Part shown: piece by piece, positions 51,127-60,097 of the stretch | Layout: each line of letters opens with the position of its first letter | Position numbering within the stretch: the first letter of the stretch is position 1 | Source: Thermoplasmata archaeon | GTDB taxonomy: Archaea; Thermoplasmatota; Thermoplasmata; Lutacidiplasmatales; UBA184 | Direction of reading: 5' to 3' | DNA: 64,000 bases | Assembly: GCA_022750195.1 (NCBI GenBank) | Contig: JAKIWE010000001.1 | Location: 1,052,672-1,116,671 of the forward strand | Made by a program: the position numbers and the translations under genes | Notes under the pieces: generated by a model | Database searches by the model: none | Told to the model about the DNA's origin: nothing | Seen by the model: the letters and a program-made list of their open reading frames with translations, nothing else

Positions 51127-51918
51127 ATGAGCCCGGCCCCCGACGCCGCGCCGTTACCGAGCGGGGACGCTGAGACGACGTCCACCGAGAGCGTTCCCGC
51201 AACGACCGCCCCGGTCCGGCCCCCTCCGGCCCCGTTCAAGCCGTCGACGTTCATCCTGACGTTCATGTTCATCCTCGGGTTCGGGATGATCATCGATGGG
51301 CAGCTCCGCTACCAGGTGGCGGCGACCTTGGGGCTCGGGCTCGGTCCGCTCATCGGATTCGGCGGCCACTATCCGCTCCTGACGATGTTCGTCGCGGCCC
51401 TCATCGAGATGTTGGCGGCCGCGCTCGCCTACAACTGGACGACCGACTGGGTCAAGACCGCGAAGACCCAGAAGTGGAGCGCGGCGTTCCGCAAGCACCA
51501 GGTGGCCGCGATGCGCTCGGGCAAGAAGGACCGCGTCGACGCGCTCAAGCCCCACCAGCTCACGATCACCAAGCTCTCCGGCGAGTTGCAGATCGCGCAG
51601 CTCAAGGGGCTCGCCGTCACGTGGTTCCTTCTGATCGCGATCTACAGCTGGGTCTACCTGTTCCTCGGCGGCTCCGCCGGCGGCATCACCACCCATCCGG
51701 TGGCGACGAGCACCTTCGTCAACCTGGGCGGCCTTCAGGTGAACCTGCTCGGCTCGCTGATCGGCCCGATCCAGGTCTGGTTCGTCCTGTTCAGCCTGTA
51801 CTCCTTCCCCTTCTCGCTGATCTTCCGGCGCATCCTCAAGCACTACACCCTCCGCCGTCACCCGGCCTTCCGCGGCCCATCGGTCGCCGGCCCGGAGGCG
51901 ACGGGGGGCGCGGCGTGA
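51127..51918 (+). CDS. DUF106 / Oxa1-YidC-EMC3-like membrane insertase
   Basis: A 263-residue protein. After a Pro/Thr-rich leader (about 40 residues) come a first membrane segment (FILTFMFILGFGMII), a cytoplasmic helical hairpin with TDWVKTAKTQKWSAAFRKHQ and further membrane segments (WFLLIAIYSWVYLFLGG and WFVLFSLYSFPFSLIF). This is the archaeal Ylp1/DUF106 member of the Oxa1 superfamily, which inserts membrane proteins with SecY. It begins three bases after secY; the adk gene usually present here is missing. Confidence 0.9.
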   Translation: MSPAPDAAPLPSGDAETTSTESVPATTAPVRPPPAPFKPSTFILTFMFILGFGMIIDGQLRYQVAATLGLGLGPLIGFGGHYPLLTMFVAALIEMLAAALAYNWTTDWVKTAKTQKWSAAFRKHQVAAMRSGKKDRVDALKPHQLTITKLSGELQIAQLKGLAVTWFLLIAIYSWVYLFLGGSAGGITTHPVATSTFVNLGGLQVNLLGSLIGPIQVWFVLFSLYSFPFSLIFRRILKHYTLRRHPAFRGPSVAGPEATGGAA

Positions 51919-52463
51919 CCGACGCCCCGCTGTTGGCCCTCGGCGGACCGCCGGGGAGCGGCAAATCCACGGCGGCGAAGGGCGTCGCCGAGGCGCTCCA
52001 CCTTACGGTGCACAGCGCCGGGGACCTGTTCCGCGGGATGGCGGCGGAGCGCCACATGAGCCTGGTCGAGTTCTCGTGGTACGCGCAGGAACACCCGGAG
52101 GTCGACCTCGAGATCGACGAGAAGATGGCCGGACTCGCCGAGCCCGGGCGGGTGCTCGAAGGACGGTTGGTGGGCGAATTCCTACGTCGTCGGGGAACCG
52201 CGGCGCTGTGGGTCGACGTGACGGCCTCCGAACCGGTGCGCGCGGAGAGGATCGCCCATCGCGATCACCTCACAGTCGCCGAGGCGCTCGAGCGGACGCG
52301 CGCCCGTGAAAAGAGCGAGCGCGTGCGGTACGCGAAGCTGTACGGCATCGACCTGGACTCGGTCCACCCGGACCTGCTGATCGATTCCTCCGAGCTCGGC
52401 CCCGGGGAGGTCGTCGACCGGATCCTCGCCTTCGCCCGCCGTCCCCGGGCCGGCTCCTCATGA
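51915..52463 (+). CDS. cmk: Cytidylate kinase
   Basis: A 182-residue archaeal CMP kinase. GGPPGSGKSTAAKGVAEAL is the P-loop; HSAGDLFRGMAAERHMSLVE, LVGEFLRRRGTAALWVDVTA and AREKSERVRYAKLYGIDLDS are the nucleotide-monophosphate and lid parts. In archaea it is usually found in this SecY-Cbf5 interval. GTG overlaps the DUF106 stop by four bases; the stop overlaps Cbf5. Confidence 0.93.
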   Translation: MTDAPLLALGGPPGSGKSTAAKGVAEALHLTVHSAGDLFRGMAAERHMSLVEFSWYAQEHPEVDLEIDEKMAGLAEPGRVLEGRLVGEFLRRRGTAALWVDVTASEPVRAERIAHRDHLTVAEALERTRAREKSERVRYAKLYGIDLDSVHPDLLIDSSELGPGEVVDRILAFARRPRAGSS

Positions 52464-53431
52464 CCGCCGCCGCGGCACCGGTCGCTCCGTTCCCCGAGGC
52501 GGTCCTCGCTCGACTCGCCGCGGGGGCGTTCGTCCTCGTCGACAAGCCTCGCGGACCCTCGTCCCACCAGGTCGCGGCCTGGGCCCGGGACATCCTCGGG
52601 GTCAGGCACACCGGCCACGCCGGAACGCTGGACCCGAACGTCTCCGGGCTGCTGTGGGTCGGTACCGGGCCGGCGCTCAAGCTGATCCCGCTCCTCCTCG
52701 AATTCCCGAAGCGGTACGTGGCGCTCGCGGTGTTGCACGGCAAGGTCCCGCCGAAGGAGCTCGAGCGGGTGCTCGCGGAGTTCACAGGCCCGGTCTACCA
52801 GACCCCCCCCGTCCGCTCGGCGGTCAAACGCGAACGCCGGGTTCGGACCATCCACCGTCTGCAGCTCGTAGAGGCCGCGCCCCCGCGGCTGCTCCTCGAC
52901 CTCGTGGGCGATTCCGGGACGTACGTGCGGACGCTCGCGGTCGACCTGGGCGAGGCACTGGGGGTCGGGGCGCACCTCGAGGAGCTCCGGCGCATCGGTA
53001 CGGGACCGTTCCGCGAGGAGGACGGCGTGCCCTTGACGGCGTTGCAGGACGCGGCCGAACGGGCCCGCGCCGGTCAACCGGAGGAGCTGCTGAAGCTCCT
53101 TCGACCGATCGAGGAGGTCTGGCGCGAGTTCCCGCTGCTGACGGTGAAGGATGCGGCGGCTTCCGCGCTGGCGCACGGAGCCTCCCTCGCCCGCGGCGGC
53201 ATCGTGAGCACGACGCGGAGCTTTTCGGCGGGCGCGACCGTCGCGCTCGTCACCCGCAGCGGCGAGTTCGTCGCCTACGGCACCGCCGAGGTCGATGCCG
53301 ACGCCATGAAAGGCAGCCGACCGGGATGGGTCGTGACCCGGACCCGCGTCTTCGCCGACCCCCTCCGTTTCCCGCCGCGCTGGGGGGCGCGGGCCGCTCC
53401 CCGAGCGGCCGGACCCGCTCCGGGGGCGTAG
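52460..53431 (+). CDS. truB: tRNA/rRNA pseudouridine synthase Cbf5 (TruB family)
   Basis: A 323-residue archaeal Cbf5, the catalytic subunit of H/ACA guide RNPs and of tRNA Psi55 formation. VDKPRGPSSHQVAAW, RHTGHAGTLDPNVSGLL with the catalytic aspartate, and GDSGTYVRTLAVDLGEALG are typical; residues about 225-300 form a PUA domain (LTVKDAAASALAHGASL). The L14e gene that often precedes it in archaea is absent. ATG overlaps the cmk stop. Confidence 0.95.
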   Translation: MTAAAAPVAPFPEAVLARLAAGAFVLVDKPRGPSSHQVAAWARDILGVRHTGHAGTLDPNVSGLLWVGTGPALKLIPLLLEFPKRYVALAVLHGKVPPKELERVLAEFTGPVYQTPPVRSAVKRERRVRTIHRLQLVEAAPPRLLLDLVGDSGTYVRTLAVDLGEALGVGAHLEELRRIGTGPFREEDGVPLTALQDAAERARAGQPEELLKLLRPIEEVWREFPLLTVKDAAASALAHGASLARGGIVSTTRSFSAGATVALVTRSGEFVAYGTAEVDADAMKGSRPGWVVTRTRVFADPLRFPPRWGARAAPRAAGPAPGA

Positions 53432-53438
53432 GTTAAAC
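53432..53438 (+). promoter_or_regulatory. TATA box of MMPL transporter gene
   Basis: GTTAAAC about 26 bases before the ATG at 53461, fitting a leaderless transcript. It lies immediately after the Cbf5 stop. Confidence 0.6.
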
Positions 53439-53460
53439 GCGACCGCCAATCGGCGGGCCG

Positions 53461-56400
53461 ATGGCCTCCGTGGGCCCGAAGAGCTCCGCGCCGTTCGGCG
53501 TCGGCTTCTTCTCCGCGCTGGGCCGGGGCGTCGTACGGCACCCCTGGTACCCCGTCCTCGGGTGGATCGTCGTGCTCGTGGCCGCCCTCCCCACCCTCTC
53601 CCACCTGGGCATGGTCACCACGAACTCGGCGACCAACCTCGCGCCGAACGCCCCGAGCGCCGTCGCCCAGACCGAGATCGATCGGCTGTTTCCGAATCAG
53701 ACCTACCCCACGGCGAGTGAGGTGGTCCTGACCGGCTCCGACGTCACCGGCCCCGTCGGCTACGCGACGACGATCAACCTCACCGACCGGCTGGCTCACG
53801 ATCCCGCCCTCACGAAGGTCGGCGGGATCTCCTCGCTGTACACAGCGTATGGGAGCTACCTGACCGGCATGGTAGGCGTGACCTCACGGGTGATCGCAAC
53901 GGCGGAGAACGGGACAGCGCCCCTGCTCCCCGGGGTGAACGGGAGCGCCTCGCTCCTCTGGGGCCCGCCGGGCATGTTCCTCACCACCTGGCGGAACGAA
54001 GTGGCGGGTCATCCGTCGACGCCTCCCGCCATGTGGAACGCCCCGTCGTACAACGTGACTGAAGCGACATTCGCTGGACAGCCAGGAGCCGAGGCGGTGC
54101 TCGCCGCGTTCTACGCCGGCGCCGGTGGGTCGAACGGCGGGTTCAACGGCACGCTCGACTGCGCGGGGGTCCCGGGAACGCAGGTCACCGGGTGTGCAGA
54201 GACGGCGGTTCGTACCAACGTAGCCACCCTTCTCCCTTCGATCGTTCCTGACCCAGCCCAGCGGGCCGTCGCCGCGACGGTGCTCGTCGAACTCGGGATC
54301 GGCAACTTCAGCAACTATTCCGCACGGGTGGGCGTGGCCGCGTCGGCGTTGGCTCCCTCCGCCGGCTTTCCCGACGGGTGGATCCGGTCGGTCTGGCTGA
54401 CCCTCGGCCCCAGCGAGGCGCCCGCACCCTCCGTGGCCCGGTTCGTCGCCGCGTCGATCGCCGCCGGGATCTCTTCGTCGTTCGCCCTTCCGATCCCCTT
54501 GGCGATCGAGGACTCGTTCGTCAGCCCCAACGGGGCCACCGAGCTGATCGTGATCGCCTTCACCGTCGACTCTGGCTACACCGATGCTCAGGGGCACAAT
54601 CCCGTGTTCGACGACGTCGTCGAGATCAACCGGGTAGTGCCCCAAGTGCTCGCCGCGACCGACCCAGGCCACACGCTGAACTTCGTCCAGACGGGGGGTG
54701 CGGCCCTCGACCAAGCGGAGAGCGTGGACCTCAGCGCCAGCCTCGCCATCGTCCTGCCCCTCACCTTGGTCACACTCCTGGGGATCACCATCCTGTACTT
54801 CCGGGCCCCGCTCGCTCCTCTGCTCACGTTCGGCGCCCTCGGGATCGCGATCGCCCTCGGCCTCGCGGGCGTGGTGGTCGTCGGGACGCTCGTCACGCAC
54901 GTCGACGTCACCGCCCTGACGCTCGTCAACACGTTCATCCTCGGCATCGGGACGGATTATTCGGTGTTCCTGGTCGCGCGGTATCGCGAGGAGTTGATCC
55001 GCGGCGCCGATTCCAGCGAGGCGGTGGTCACGGCCGTCACGTGGGCGGGCCAGAGCATCGCCACCAGCGGCGCGGCCGCCCTCCTGGCCACGCTCGCGCT
55101 CTCGTTCTCGGGCGTCGCGCTCCTCAGCCAGTGGGGCATGACGCTCTCGGTGGCGATCGTCGGGACCGTGCTCATCGCTCTGACCCTGATCCCGGCGATG
55201 CTCGCCCTCGTCGGGCCGAAGGTCTTCTGGCCCTACGTCGGCCCCCGCTTCCGTCGACAGGCTATCCAGCTCGCCGATCGACAGGCCCACGAGCGGACGT
55301 ACTTCTGGCGCGCGGGCCGGTTCAGTCAACGCCGACCTGCGGTCGTGGTCGGGCTCGTCCTCGCGGCGTCCGTGCCCCTCCTGGCGGTCGCGCTGACGGT
55401 GCCCGTCTCCTTCGATTTCTATCAGCAACTTCCGGGCGGGCAGCCCGCCACGAACGGCCTCTCGATCCTCGCGTCGAACTTCGGCCCGGGCTTCGTCTTT
55501 CCGACGACGGTCCTGGTGACGTTCGCCGCGCCCCTGCTGGGCGGGAGTTCGACCAACGCCGATGAATTTTCGGACCTCAGCGCGCTGACGAGCCTCGCCG
55601 CGGGTACGAGCGGGGTAGCGACCGTCGCCTCGCCGGTCGGGCCCGGCGGCGCGCCGCTCGGGACCTGGCTCAACTATTCCTCCGAGCCCCCCGGGGTCCA
55701 GGCGCAGCTTCAGACGATCCTGGACGGCTCCGTGGGGACCGACGGCCGCACGGTGGCGCTGTCGGTCGACTACTCCTCGAACGGGCTCTCCGCCTCGGCC
55801 GTCGCCTCGTTGCACGAGCTAGGGGACCGGCTCTCCGGCTATGCGTCGAACCATCCCGAGGTCGCGGGGCTGGCCTTCGGGGGGGGCGCTCCGACCACGC
55901 GGGACATTCAGCAGCAGACGGACCTCGCCACGCAGCGGCTGGTCCTGGCCGTCTCGATCGGCCTGATCGTGGTGCTGCTCGCCGTACTCCGCTCGGCGCT
56001 CATCCCTCTGCTGGCCGTAGCGACCATCGGCCTCTCGATCGGATGGGCGTGGGCGATCACGTACCTCGTCTTCGGGGGGCTCTTCCACCTGCCGCTGTTC
56101 TTCTTTGTGCCTACCGTGATGATCATCCTGATCCTCGGCCTCGGGATCGACTACAACATCTTCGTGCTCACCCGGGTGAGGGAAGAGCGCGAGCGACCCG
56201 GGGAGCCCCGCGACGCCGTGGTTCGCGCCGTGGCGGCGACCGGAGGGATCATCACCGCCGCCGCGGTCATTCTGGCGAGCGCCTTCGCGATCCTCACTAC
56301 CGGCAATTTCCTCTTGCTGCGCGCGATCGGGTTCTCGGTCGCCGTCGCCGTGGTGCTCGATGCGATGGTGGTCCGTACCTACCTAGTTCCCGCCTCGCTC

Positions 56401-56490
56401 CAGCTTCTGGGGGACCGTGTCTGGCGCCTGGTACCACGGCGAAGGCGCCCTGCCGCCGGCAGGGTCGCCGACCCCGAGACCGGGTCCTAA
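53461..56490 (+). CDS. MMPL-family RND transporter
   Basis: A 1009-residue membrane transporter with the MMPL/SSD plan: one N-terminal membrane helix (WYPVLGWIVVLVAALPTL), a large extracytoplasmic domain, five helices, then the same unit repeated. TDYSVFLVARYREELIRG and its counterpart IDYNIFVLTRVREERERPG are the conserved cytoplasmic GTDYxxFL...RxREE motifs of the two halves. Such proteins export lipids, polyketides or drugs. The first extracytoplasmic domain holds a CAGVPGTQVTGC segment, a possible disulphide. It ends four bases into the next, convergent regulator gene. Confidence 0.92.
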   Translation: MASVGPKSSAPFGVGFFSALGRGVVRHPWYPVLGWIVVLVAALPTLSHLGMVTTNSATNLAPNAPSAVAQTEIDRLFPNQTYPTASEVVLTGSDVTGPVGYATTINLTDRLAHDPALTKVGGISSLYTAYGSYLTGMVGVTSRVIATAENGTAPLLPGVNGSASLLWGPPGMFLTTWRNEVAGHPSTPPAMWNAPSYNVTEATFAGQPGAEAVLAAFYAGAGGSNGGFNGTLDCAGVPGTQVTGCAETAVRTNVATLLPSIVPDPAQRAVAATVLVELGIGNFSNYSARVGVAASALAPSAGFPDGWIRSVWLTLGPSEAPAPSVARFVAASIAAGISSSFALPIPLAIEDSFVSPNGATELIVIAFTVDSGYTDAQGHNPVFDDVVEINRVVPQVLAATDPGHTLNFVQTGGAALDQAESVDLSASLAIVLPLTLVTLLGITILYFRAPLAPLLTFGALGIAIALGLAGVVVVGTLVTHVDVTALTLVNTFILGIGTDYSVFLVARYREELIRGADSSEAVVTAVTWAGQSIATSGAAALLATLALSFSGVALLSQWGMTLSVAIVGTVLIALTLIPAMLALVGPKVFWPYVGPRFRRQAIQLADRQAHERTYFWRAGRFSQRRPAVVVGLVLAASVPLLAVALTVPVSFDFYQQLPGGQPATNGLSILASNFGPGFVFPTTVLVTFAAPLLGGSSTNADEFSDLSALTSLAAGTSGVATVASPVGPGGAPLGTWLNYSSEPPGVQAQLQTILDGSVGTDGRTVALSVDYSSNGLSASAVASLHELGDRLSGYASNHPEVAGLAFGGGAPTTRDIQQQTDLATQRLVLAVSIGLIVVLLAVLRSALIPLLAVATIGLSIGWAWAITYLVFGGLFHLPLFFFVPTVMIILILGLGIDYNIFVLTRVREERERPGEPRDAVVRAVAATGGIITAAAVILASAFAILTTGNFLLLRAIGFSVAVAVVLDAMVVRTYLVPASLQLLGDRVWRLVPRRRRPAAGRVADPETGS

Positions 56491-57410
56491 GCCGCCGGCG
56501 CTCGGCGCCGCGGCCGCGGGACCGGGGCGCACCGGGCCGGCGATCGCCGGGCGTCTTCGAGTCGGCGGATCGCCTCCTGTACGAGGCCGCGAGCGAACGA
56601 GGTCCGCACGAACAGTTCTCGATTCAGCGAGACGAACGAGCGCGTAACTTGAGGGTGATGGGCCAACCGTTCGGTTCTCGTGGCGACGTCGCCCAAGGAG
56701 TGAGCGAGGCAGAGGACGTACTGGGCCTTCGGCGTCGAGGTCCTCCGGAGCAAGGCCGCGTCGCCTAGGACCTCGCGAACCTCACCGAAGTCGATGGGAC
56801 CGAACACGGAGAGCGTGTACACGAGCTCGCCGGAGTCGTTCAGAGCCCCGAGCCTCGGGGCGATGGAGAGGGCTCCTTCGTCGACCAGGTGCCGGAGGTG
56901 CTGCCGTACGGTCTTGGGAGTGAGGTGGGTCCGCTCGCAGAGCGTGCGCAGCTCGACCCGTGGATCGTCGAGGAGAGCGTCCGTGATCTTCCAATCGATC
57001 AAGGACAACGGTGCCAACCGGAGCCGGGGCGCGAGGACCTCGGCGGTCGGCGCCGCTCCCAGCAGTTGCGACAGGTCGCGCGTTGCGTCGGCCCGTTGAT
57101 CCGTCCAAAGGCCCGCGGTGAGGCCCCCATCGATCTTCCAAGCGATCCACGCAACGTCCCGCGACTGCAAGGCCCGTTCGACCTCGCCGCGGCCCCAGTC
57201 CCCCTGGTAGAGCAGGAGCAAGTCCTCGCGGCCAAAGATCGTCGCGTCGGGGCGCACCCAGTATCCCTGGAGGACCCCGAGGCCGCCGAGCCGGTCGAGC
57301 CGCTCCCGAACCGCGGGGGCGGAAAGGCCAACCTCGCGTCCCAGGGACCGGAAGCTTTGGCGAGCGTCCTGGTGAAGGCTGACGAGCAGGCGGAAGTCGG
57401 TCGCGTCCAT
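56487..57410 (-). CDS. Lrp/AsnC-like regulator with two HTH domains
   Basis: A 307-residue regulator. The first HTH spans residues about 1-55 (FRSLGREVGLSAPAVRERLDRL) and is followed by an effector-like region; a second winged HTH lies near 135-185 (DPRVELRTLCERTHLTPKTV, RQHLRHLVDEGALSI). The C-terminal part resembles a RAM-type domain but is divergent. It is flanked by two exporters, MMPL (convergent) and MFS (divergent), so it is the likely regulator of both. The C-terminus is Arg/Pro-rich. Confidence 0.82.
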   Translation of the reverse strand: MDATDFRLLVSLHQDARQSFRSLGREVGLSAPAVRERLDRLGGLGVLQGYWVRPDATIFGREDLLLLYQGDWGRGEVERALQSRDVAWIAWKIDGGLTAGLWTDQRADATRDLSQLLGAAPTAEVLAPRLRLAPLSLIDWKITDALLDDPRVELRTLCERTHLTPKTVRQHLRHLVDEGALSIAPRLGALNDSGELVYTLSVFGPIDFGEVREVLGDAALLRRTSTPKAQYVLCLAHSLGDVATRTERLAHHPQVTRSFVSLNRELFVRTSFARGLVQEAIRRLEDARRSPARCAPVPRPRRRAPAA

Positions 57411-57441
57411 GCCCCCCGGCCATCCGAACCTCCGAGTTCAC

Positions 57442-57461
57442 ACTTTCCCCTTTTCGAAAGT
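57442..57461. repeat. Inverted repeat in regulator-MFS divergent spacer (candidate operator)
   Basis: ACTTTC (57442-57447), eight T/C-rich bases, GAAAGT (57456-57461). It lies between the divergent starts of the Lrp-like regulator and the MFS exporter and is the only AT-rich stretch there, so it may combine TATA elements and the operator. Confidence 0.55.
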
Positions 57462-57506
57462 CTCGGCTAACGCCGGACGAAATGCCGGGAGGCCGTGGGA
57501 CGGTCC

Positions 57507-59120
57507 ATGACCAGCCCCACGGACGCCGAACTGCCGGGTCGAACGAGCGTGCTGAGCCGAGGGACGACGATCGCGATCGTCGTCGGCATCTTCGTGGCGA
57601 TCCTTCTCGGGGCCCTGGACCAGTTCGTCGTCCTCACCGCATTGCCCAAGATCGCCGAACAGCTCGGCCAACCGACCGGCGTGACCTTCGTCGTCAGCGC
57701 CTACCTCATCTCGGCAACGATCGGCATCCCCGTCTTCGGCCGCCTGGCGGACATCCGGGGCCGCCGCACCGTGATCTTGATCGGGCTCGCCACCTTCCTC
57801 ACCGGCTCCGCGCTCGCCGGTTTCAGCCGTACGTTGGACGAGCTCATCGCGTTCCGCGCGCTCCAGGGATTCTCGAGCGGCGCGTTCATCATCGTCGGGT
57901 TCGCCATTGTGGGGGCCCTCTTCCCACCGAACGCTCGTGCCCGCATCGCCGGGCTGTTCAGCGGCTCGTTCGTGATCGCGACGATCCTCGGTCCGCTGGT
58001 GGGGAGCTACATCATCGACCACGCTAGCTGGCCGTGGGTGTTCTTCCTCAACCTACCGATCGCCGGGACGACCGCGGTTCTCCTCGCCTTCCGCCTTCCG
58101 CCCCTCGTCCCCGAGCGCCCCGGCCGGTTCGACGTCCCCGGGGCGGCCCTCCTCGCCGGCTGGGTGGGCAGCCTGACGCTACCGCTCGTGGAGACGAGCG
58201 ATGGGTCGTGGAGCTGGACCAGCCTCTGGGTCGTCGGCCTCGTCGTGACGGCCGGCGTGCTGTTCGTAGGGTTCGTCCTCTGGGAGCTCCGCACCGACTC
58301 GCCGATCCTCCCGCTCCGCCACTTCGCGCGACGGACCTTCGCGGCCAGCGGGGCCGCCGCCCTGTTCCGGGGGGCGGTGCTCTCGGCCGAACTCGCGTTC
58401 CTGGCGGTCTTCGTCGGGCTGGTCCTGCTCCGCGGGGGAGCGGGTTCGGCCGATTCTGTGCGCAGCGTTCTCTACTGGCTTCTCGTCCCGGGGGTCCTGG
58501 GGGCGGGTATCGGGAGCCAGCTGGTCACGCGCCTCGGCTATCGGTCGGTCACGGCTCCCGGATTGGCGATCGCGCTCGCCGGCACGGTCCTGCTCACCGC
58601 GCTCGCGGGGAGCTCGACCGTCGCGCAGTACCAGTGGGGGTTCCTACCGACCGGGGGCCTCGTCCTGGCCCTGCCGCTCATCGGCTTCGGCGTAGGGCTA
58701 TCGATCCCGGTGACCCTGCTCGCGGCGCAGTTCGCACTTCCGGAGCGCGAGGTAGGCTCCGCCACGGCGATGATCCAGTTTCTGGGAACGCTGGGGGGCG
58801 CGCTCGCCGTGTCGCTCCTCGCCGCTTTCCAGCAGGGGCGACTCAGCAGCCGACTGGCGGCGCTCACGCCAGCGTCCTGCGCGGGTAGCTCGTTGGGTGG
58901 AGGGAACTGCGCGTCGTCCGTCGCAGCCGTGCACGGGGCGCTGGTCGGCTCGTTCCAAGACACGTTCGGCGTAATCGCGGGGTTGATGGCGGTCGCCTTC
59001 GCCGCGTCGCTGATGCTCAAAGGTCGTCTCCCGACGCCGGCGCGTGCCGATATCTCAAGCGGCCAGCGTGCTCTCGGCCACCCGAACTCTCCGAGCGCCA
59101 CAACGGACCTCGTCCCGTGA
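57507..59120 (+). CDS. MFS exporter, DHA2 (14-helix) drug:H+ antiporter type
   Basis: A 537-residue permease. The first helix holds LGALDQFVVLTALPKIAEQL, the D1 motif of drug exporters; GRLADIRGRRTVILIG is the MFS loop 2-3 motif and GPLVGSYIIDHASWPWVFFLN the motif C/helix 5 region, quoted in halves GPLVGSYIIDHA and SWPWVFFLN. Thirteen to fourteen hydrophobic segments fit DHA2. ATG 57507 is preferred to GTG 57495. It is divergent from the Lrp-like regulator. Confidence 0.88.
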   Translation: MTSPTDAELPGRTSVLSRGTTIAIVVGIFVAILLGALDQFVVLTALPKIAEQLGQPTGVTFVVSAYLISATIGIPVFGRLADIRGRRTVILIGLATFLTGSALAGFSRTLDELIAFRALQGFSSGAFIIVGFAIVGALFPPNARARIAGLFSGSFVIATILGPLVGSYIIDHASWPWVFFLNLPIAGTTAVLLAFRLPPLVPERPGRFDVPGAALLAGWVGSLTLPLVETSDGSWSWTSLWVVGLVVTAGVLFVGFVLWELRTDSPILPLRHFARRTFAASGAAALFRGAVLSAELAFLAVFVGLVLLRGGAGSADSVRSVLYWLLVPGVLGAGIGSQLVTRLGYRSVTAPGLAIALAGTVLLTALAGSSTVAQYQWGFLPTGGLVLALPLIGFGVGLSIPVTLLAAQFALPEREVGSATAMIQFLGTLGGALAVSLLAAFQQGRLSSRLAALTPASCAGSSLGGGNCASSVAAVHGALVGSFQDTFGVIAGLMAVAFAASLMLKGRLPTPARADISSGQRALGHPNSPSATTDLVP

Positions 59121-59240
59121 CGCGGGCGGTCGAGGGGAGCCGACGTCGGGCTCCCCTGAGTCCCCGAGGAGGTCGTCAGGTGCGGGCAACAACGCACCGA
59201 CAGGGTGCCGCGCCCGGCGGCCGCCGACCCGATCGGCCGG

Positions 59241-59681
59241 TCAGTGGCCCAGGTAGAGCTTCTGGGCCTTGGCGATATGCGGCTCGGGGGCGCCGGAATC
59301 GACCACGTCGCTGACCTTGCCCTTCGGGTCGAGGAAGAAGGTGACGCGCCGGGCCGTGCCGCTGTCACGGAGGACACCGTACATCGTTGCGATCGCGCGG
59401 CTGTGGTCGGCGACGAGCGGGAACGGCAGGGAGTACTTCTCCGCGAACTTGCACTGAGCGTCCACGGTATCGGTGCTGACGCCGACGACGTGGACCTTCT
59501 TCGACTGGAGCTCGGCGTAGTGGTCCCGGAACGCCTTCGATTCGATGGTGCATCCGGGCGTGTCGGCCTTCGGGTAGAAGTACAGCACGACGGGAGCGCC
59601 CCGCAGCGAGGAGAGCTTCAGCTCGGAACCGTCCTGGGTGGGTGCTTCGAAATCGGGAGCGACGTCTCCAACTCCGACCAT
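59241..59681 (-). CDS. bcp: Peroxiredoxin, BCP/PrxQ type
   Basis: A 146-residue thiol peroxidase. The peroxidatic cysteine is in YPKADTPGCT; the resolving cysteine usually five residues later in BCP (TPGCTxxxC) is absent (TPGCTIESKAF), so it works as a one-cysteine enzyme or uses the later cysteine in DAQCKFAEKY. VGDVAPDFEAPTQDG opens the protein. ATG 59681 is supported by a TATA box 27 bases upstream. Confidence 0.92.
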   Translation of the reverse strand: MVGVGDVAPDFEAPTQDGSELKLSSLRGAPVVLYFYPKADTPGCTIESKAFRDHYAELQSKKVHVVGVSTDTVDAQCKFAEKYSLPFPLVADHSRAIATMYGVLRDSGTARRVTFFLDPKGKVSDVVDSGAPEPHIAKAQKLYLGH

Positions 59682-59703
59682 ACGGTTCTCGAGGCGAGGG
59701 GAG

Positions 59704-59711
59704 TATTTATC
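59704..59711 (-). promoter_or_regulatory. TATA box of peroxiredoxin gene
   Basis: Minus-strand GATAAATA, 27 bases before the ATG at 59681, giving a leaderless transcript. Confidence 0.6.
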
Positions 59712-59743
59712 GCGGGCCGGGGGGGCGGCCGGGTCGGCGACGG

Positions 59744-59980
59744 TTACGGGCCGCTCACCGTGACCAGCGTCTCGGTCCCCTTGATGCCCGGGACCCGACG
59801 GATACGGTTCACGACGGTGTCCAGCGCTTCGTTGATCCGCTCCGCCTGGAGCTTGACGATGAGGTCGAAGGGACCGGTAACGGCCTCGACCTCGGCGACC
59901 ATCGGGATCGTCCGGAGCCGCCGCATCACCTCGTCGAGGTGGCCGACCTCGCACTCGATGAGCAGGTAGAGCGTCTCCAT
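59744..59980 (-). CDS. Stand-alone Lrp/AsnC RAM domain protein
   Basis: A 78-residue protein consisting only of the Lrp/AsnC effector-binding (RAM) domain: LYLLIECEVGHLDEVMRRLR, VAEVEAVTGPFDLIVKLQAE and a terminal beta strand TETLVTVSG. No HTH is present. Such proteins assemble into ring oligomers that may bind amino acids and can act with full-length Lrp members. It lies between the peroxiredoxin and cysS genes on the minus strand. Confidence 0.85.
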   Translation of the reverse strand: METLYLLIECEVGHLDEVMRRLRTIPMVAEVEAVTGPFDLIVKLQAERINEALDTVVNRIRRVPGIKGTETLVTVSGP

Positions 59981-60063
59981 CCGACGGTTCCGGCGAGAGG
60001 CGCCCCAGCCCGGCGCGGGCTCTTGAAGGTAGCGCCGGCGGAGAGTTTCGGTGGCCGGGAAGC

Positions 60064-60070
60064 CTTAAGG
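60064..60070 (+). promoter_or_regulatory. TATA box of cysS
   Basis: CTTAAGG about 31 bases before the ATG at 60098. Confidence 0.55.
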
Positions 60071-60097
60071 TCCGTCATCGACCCGCGGGCCCGGTCC

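Noticed and set aside
53884-55815. 643-codon minus-strand open frame inside the MMPL gene
   Set aside because: Highly charged, Arg/Asp/Gly-rich antisense frame opposite a clearly real transporter; no family marks.
59642-60097. In-frame upstream extension of cysS
   Set aside because: It is antisense to the peroxiredoxin and RAM genes, and a TATA box at 60064 sits just before the ATG at 60098.
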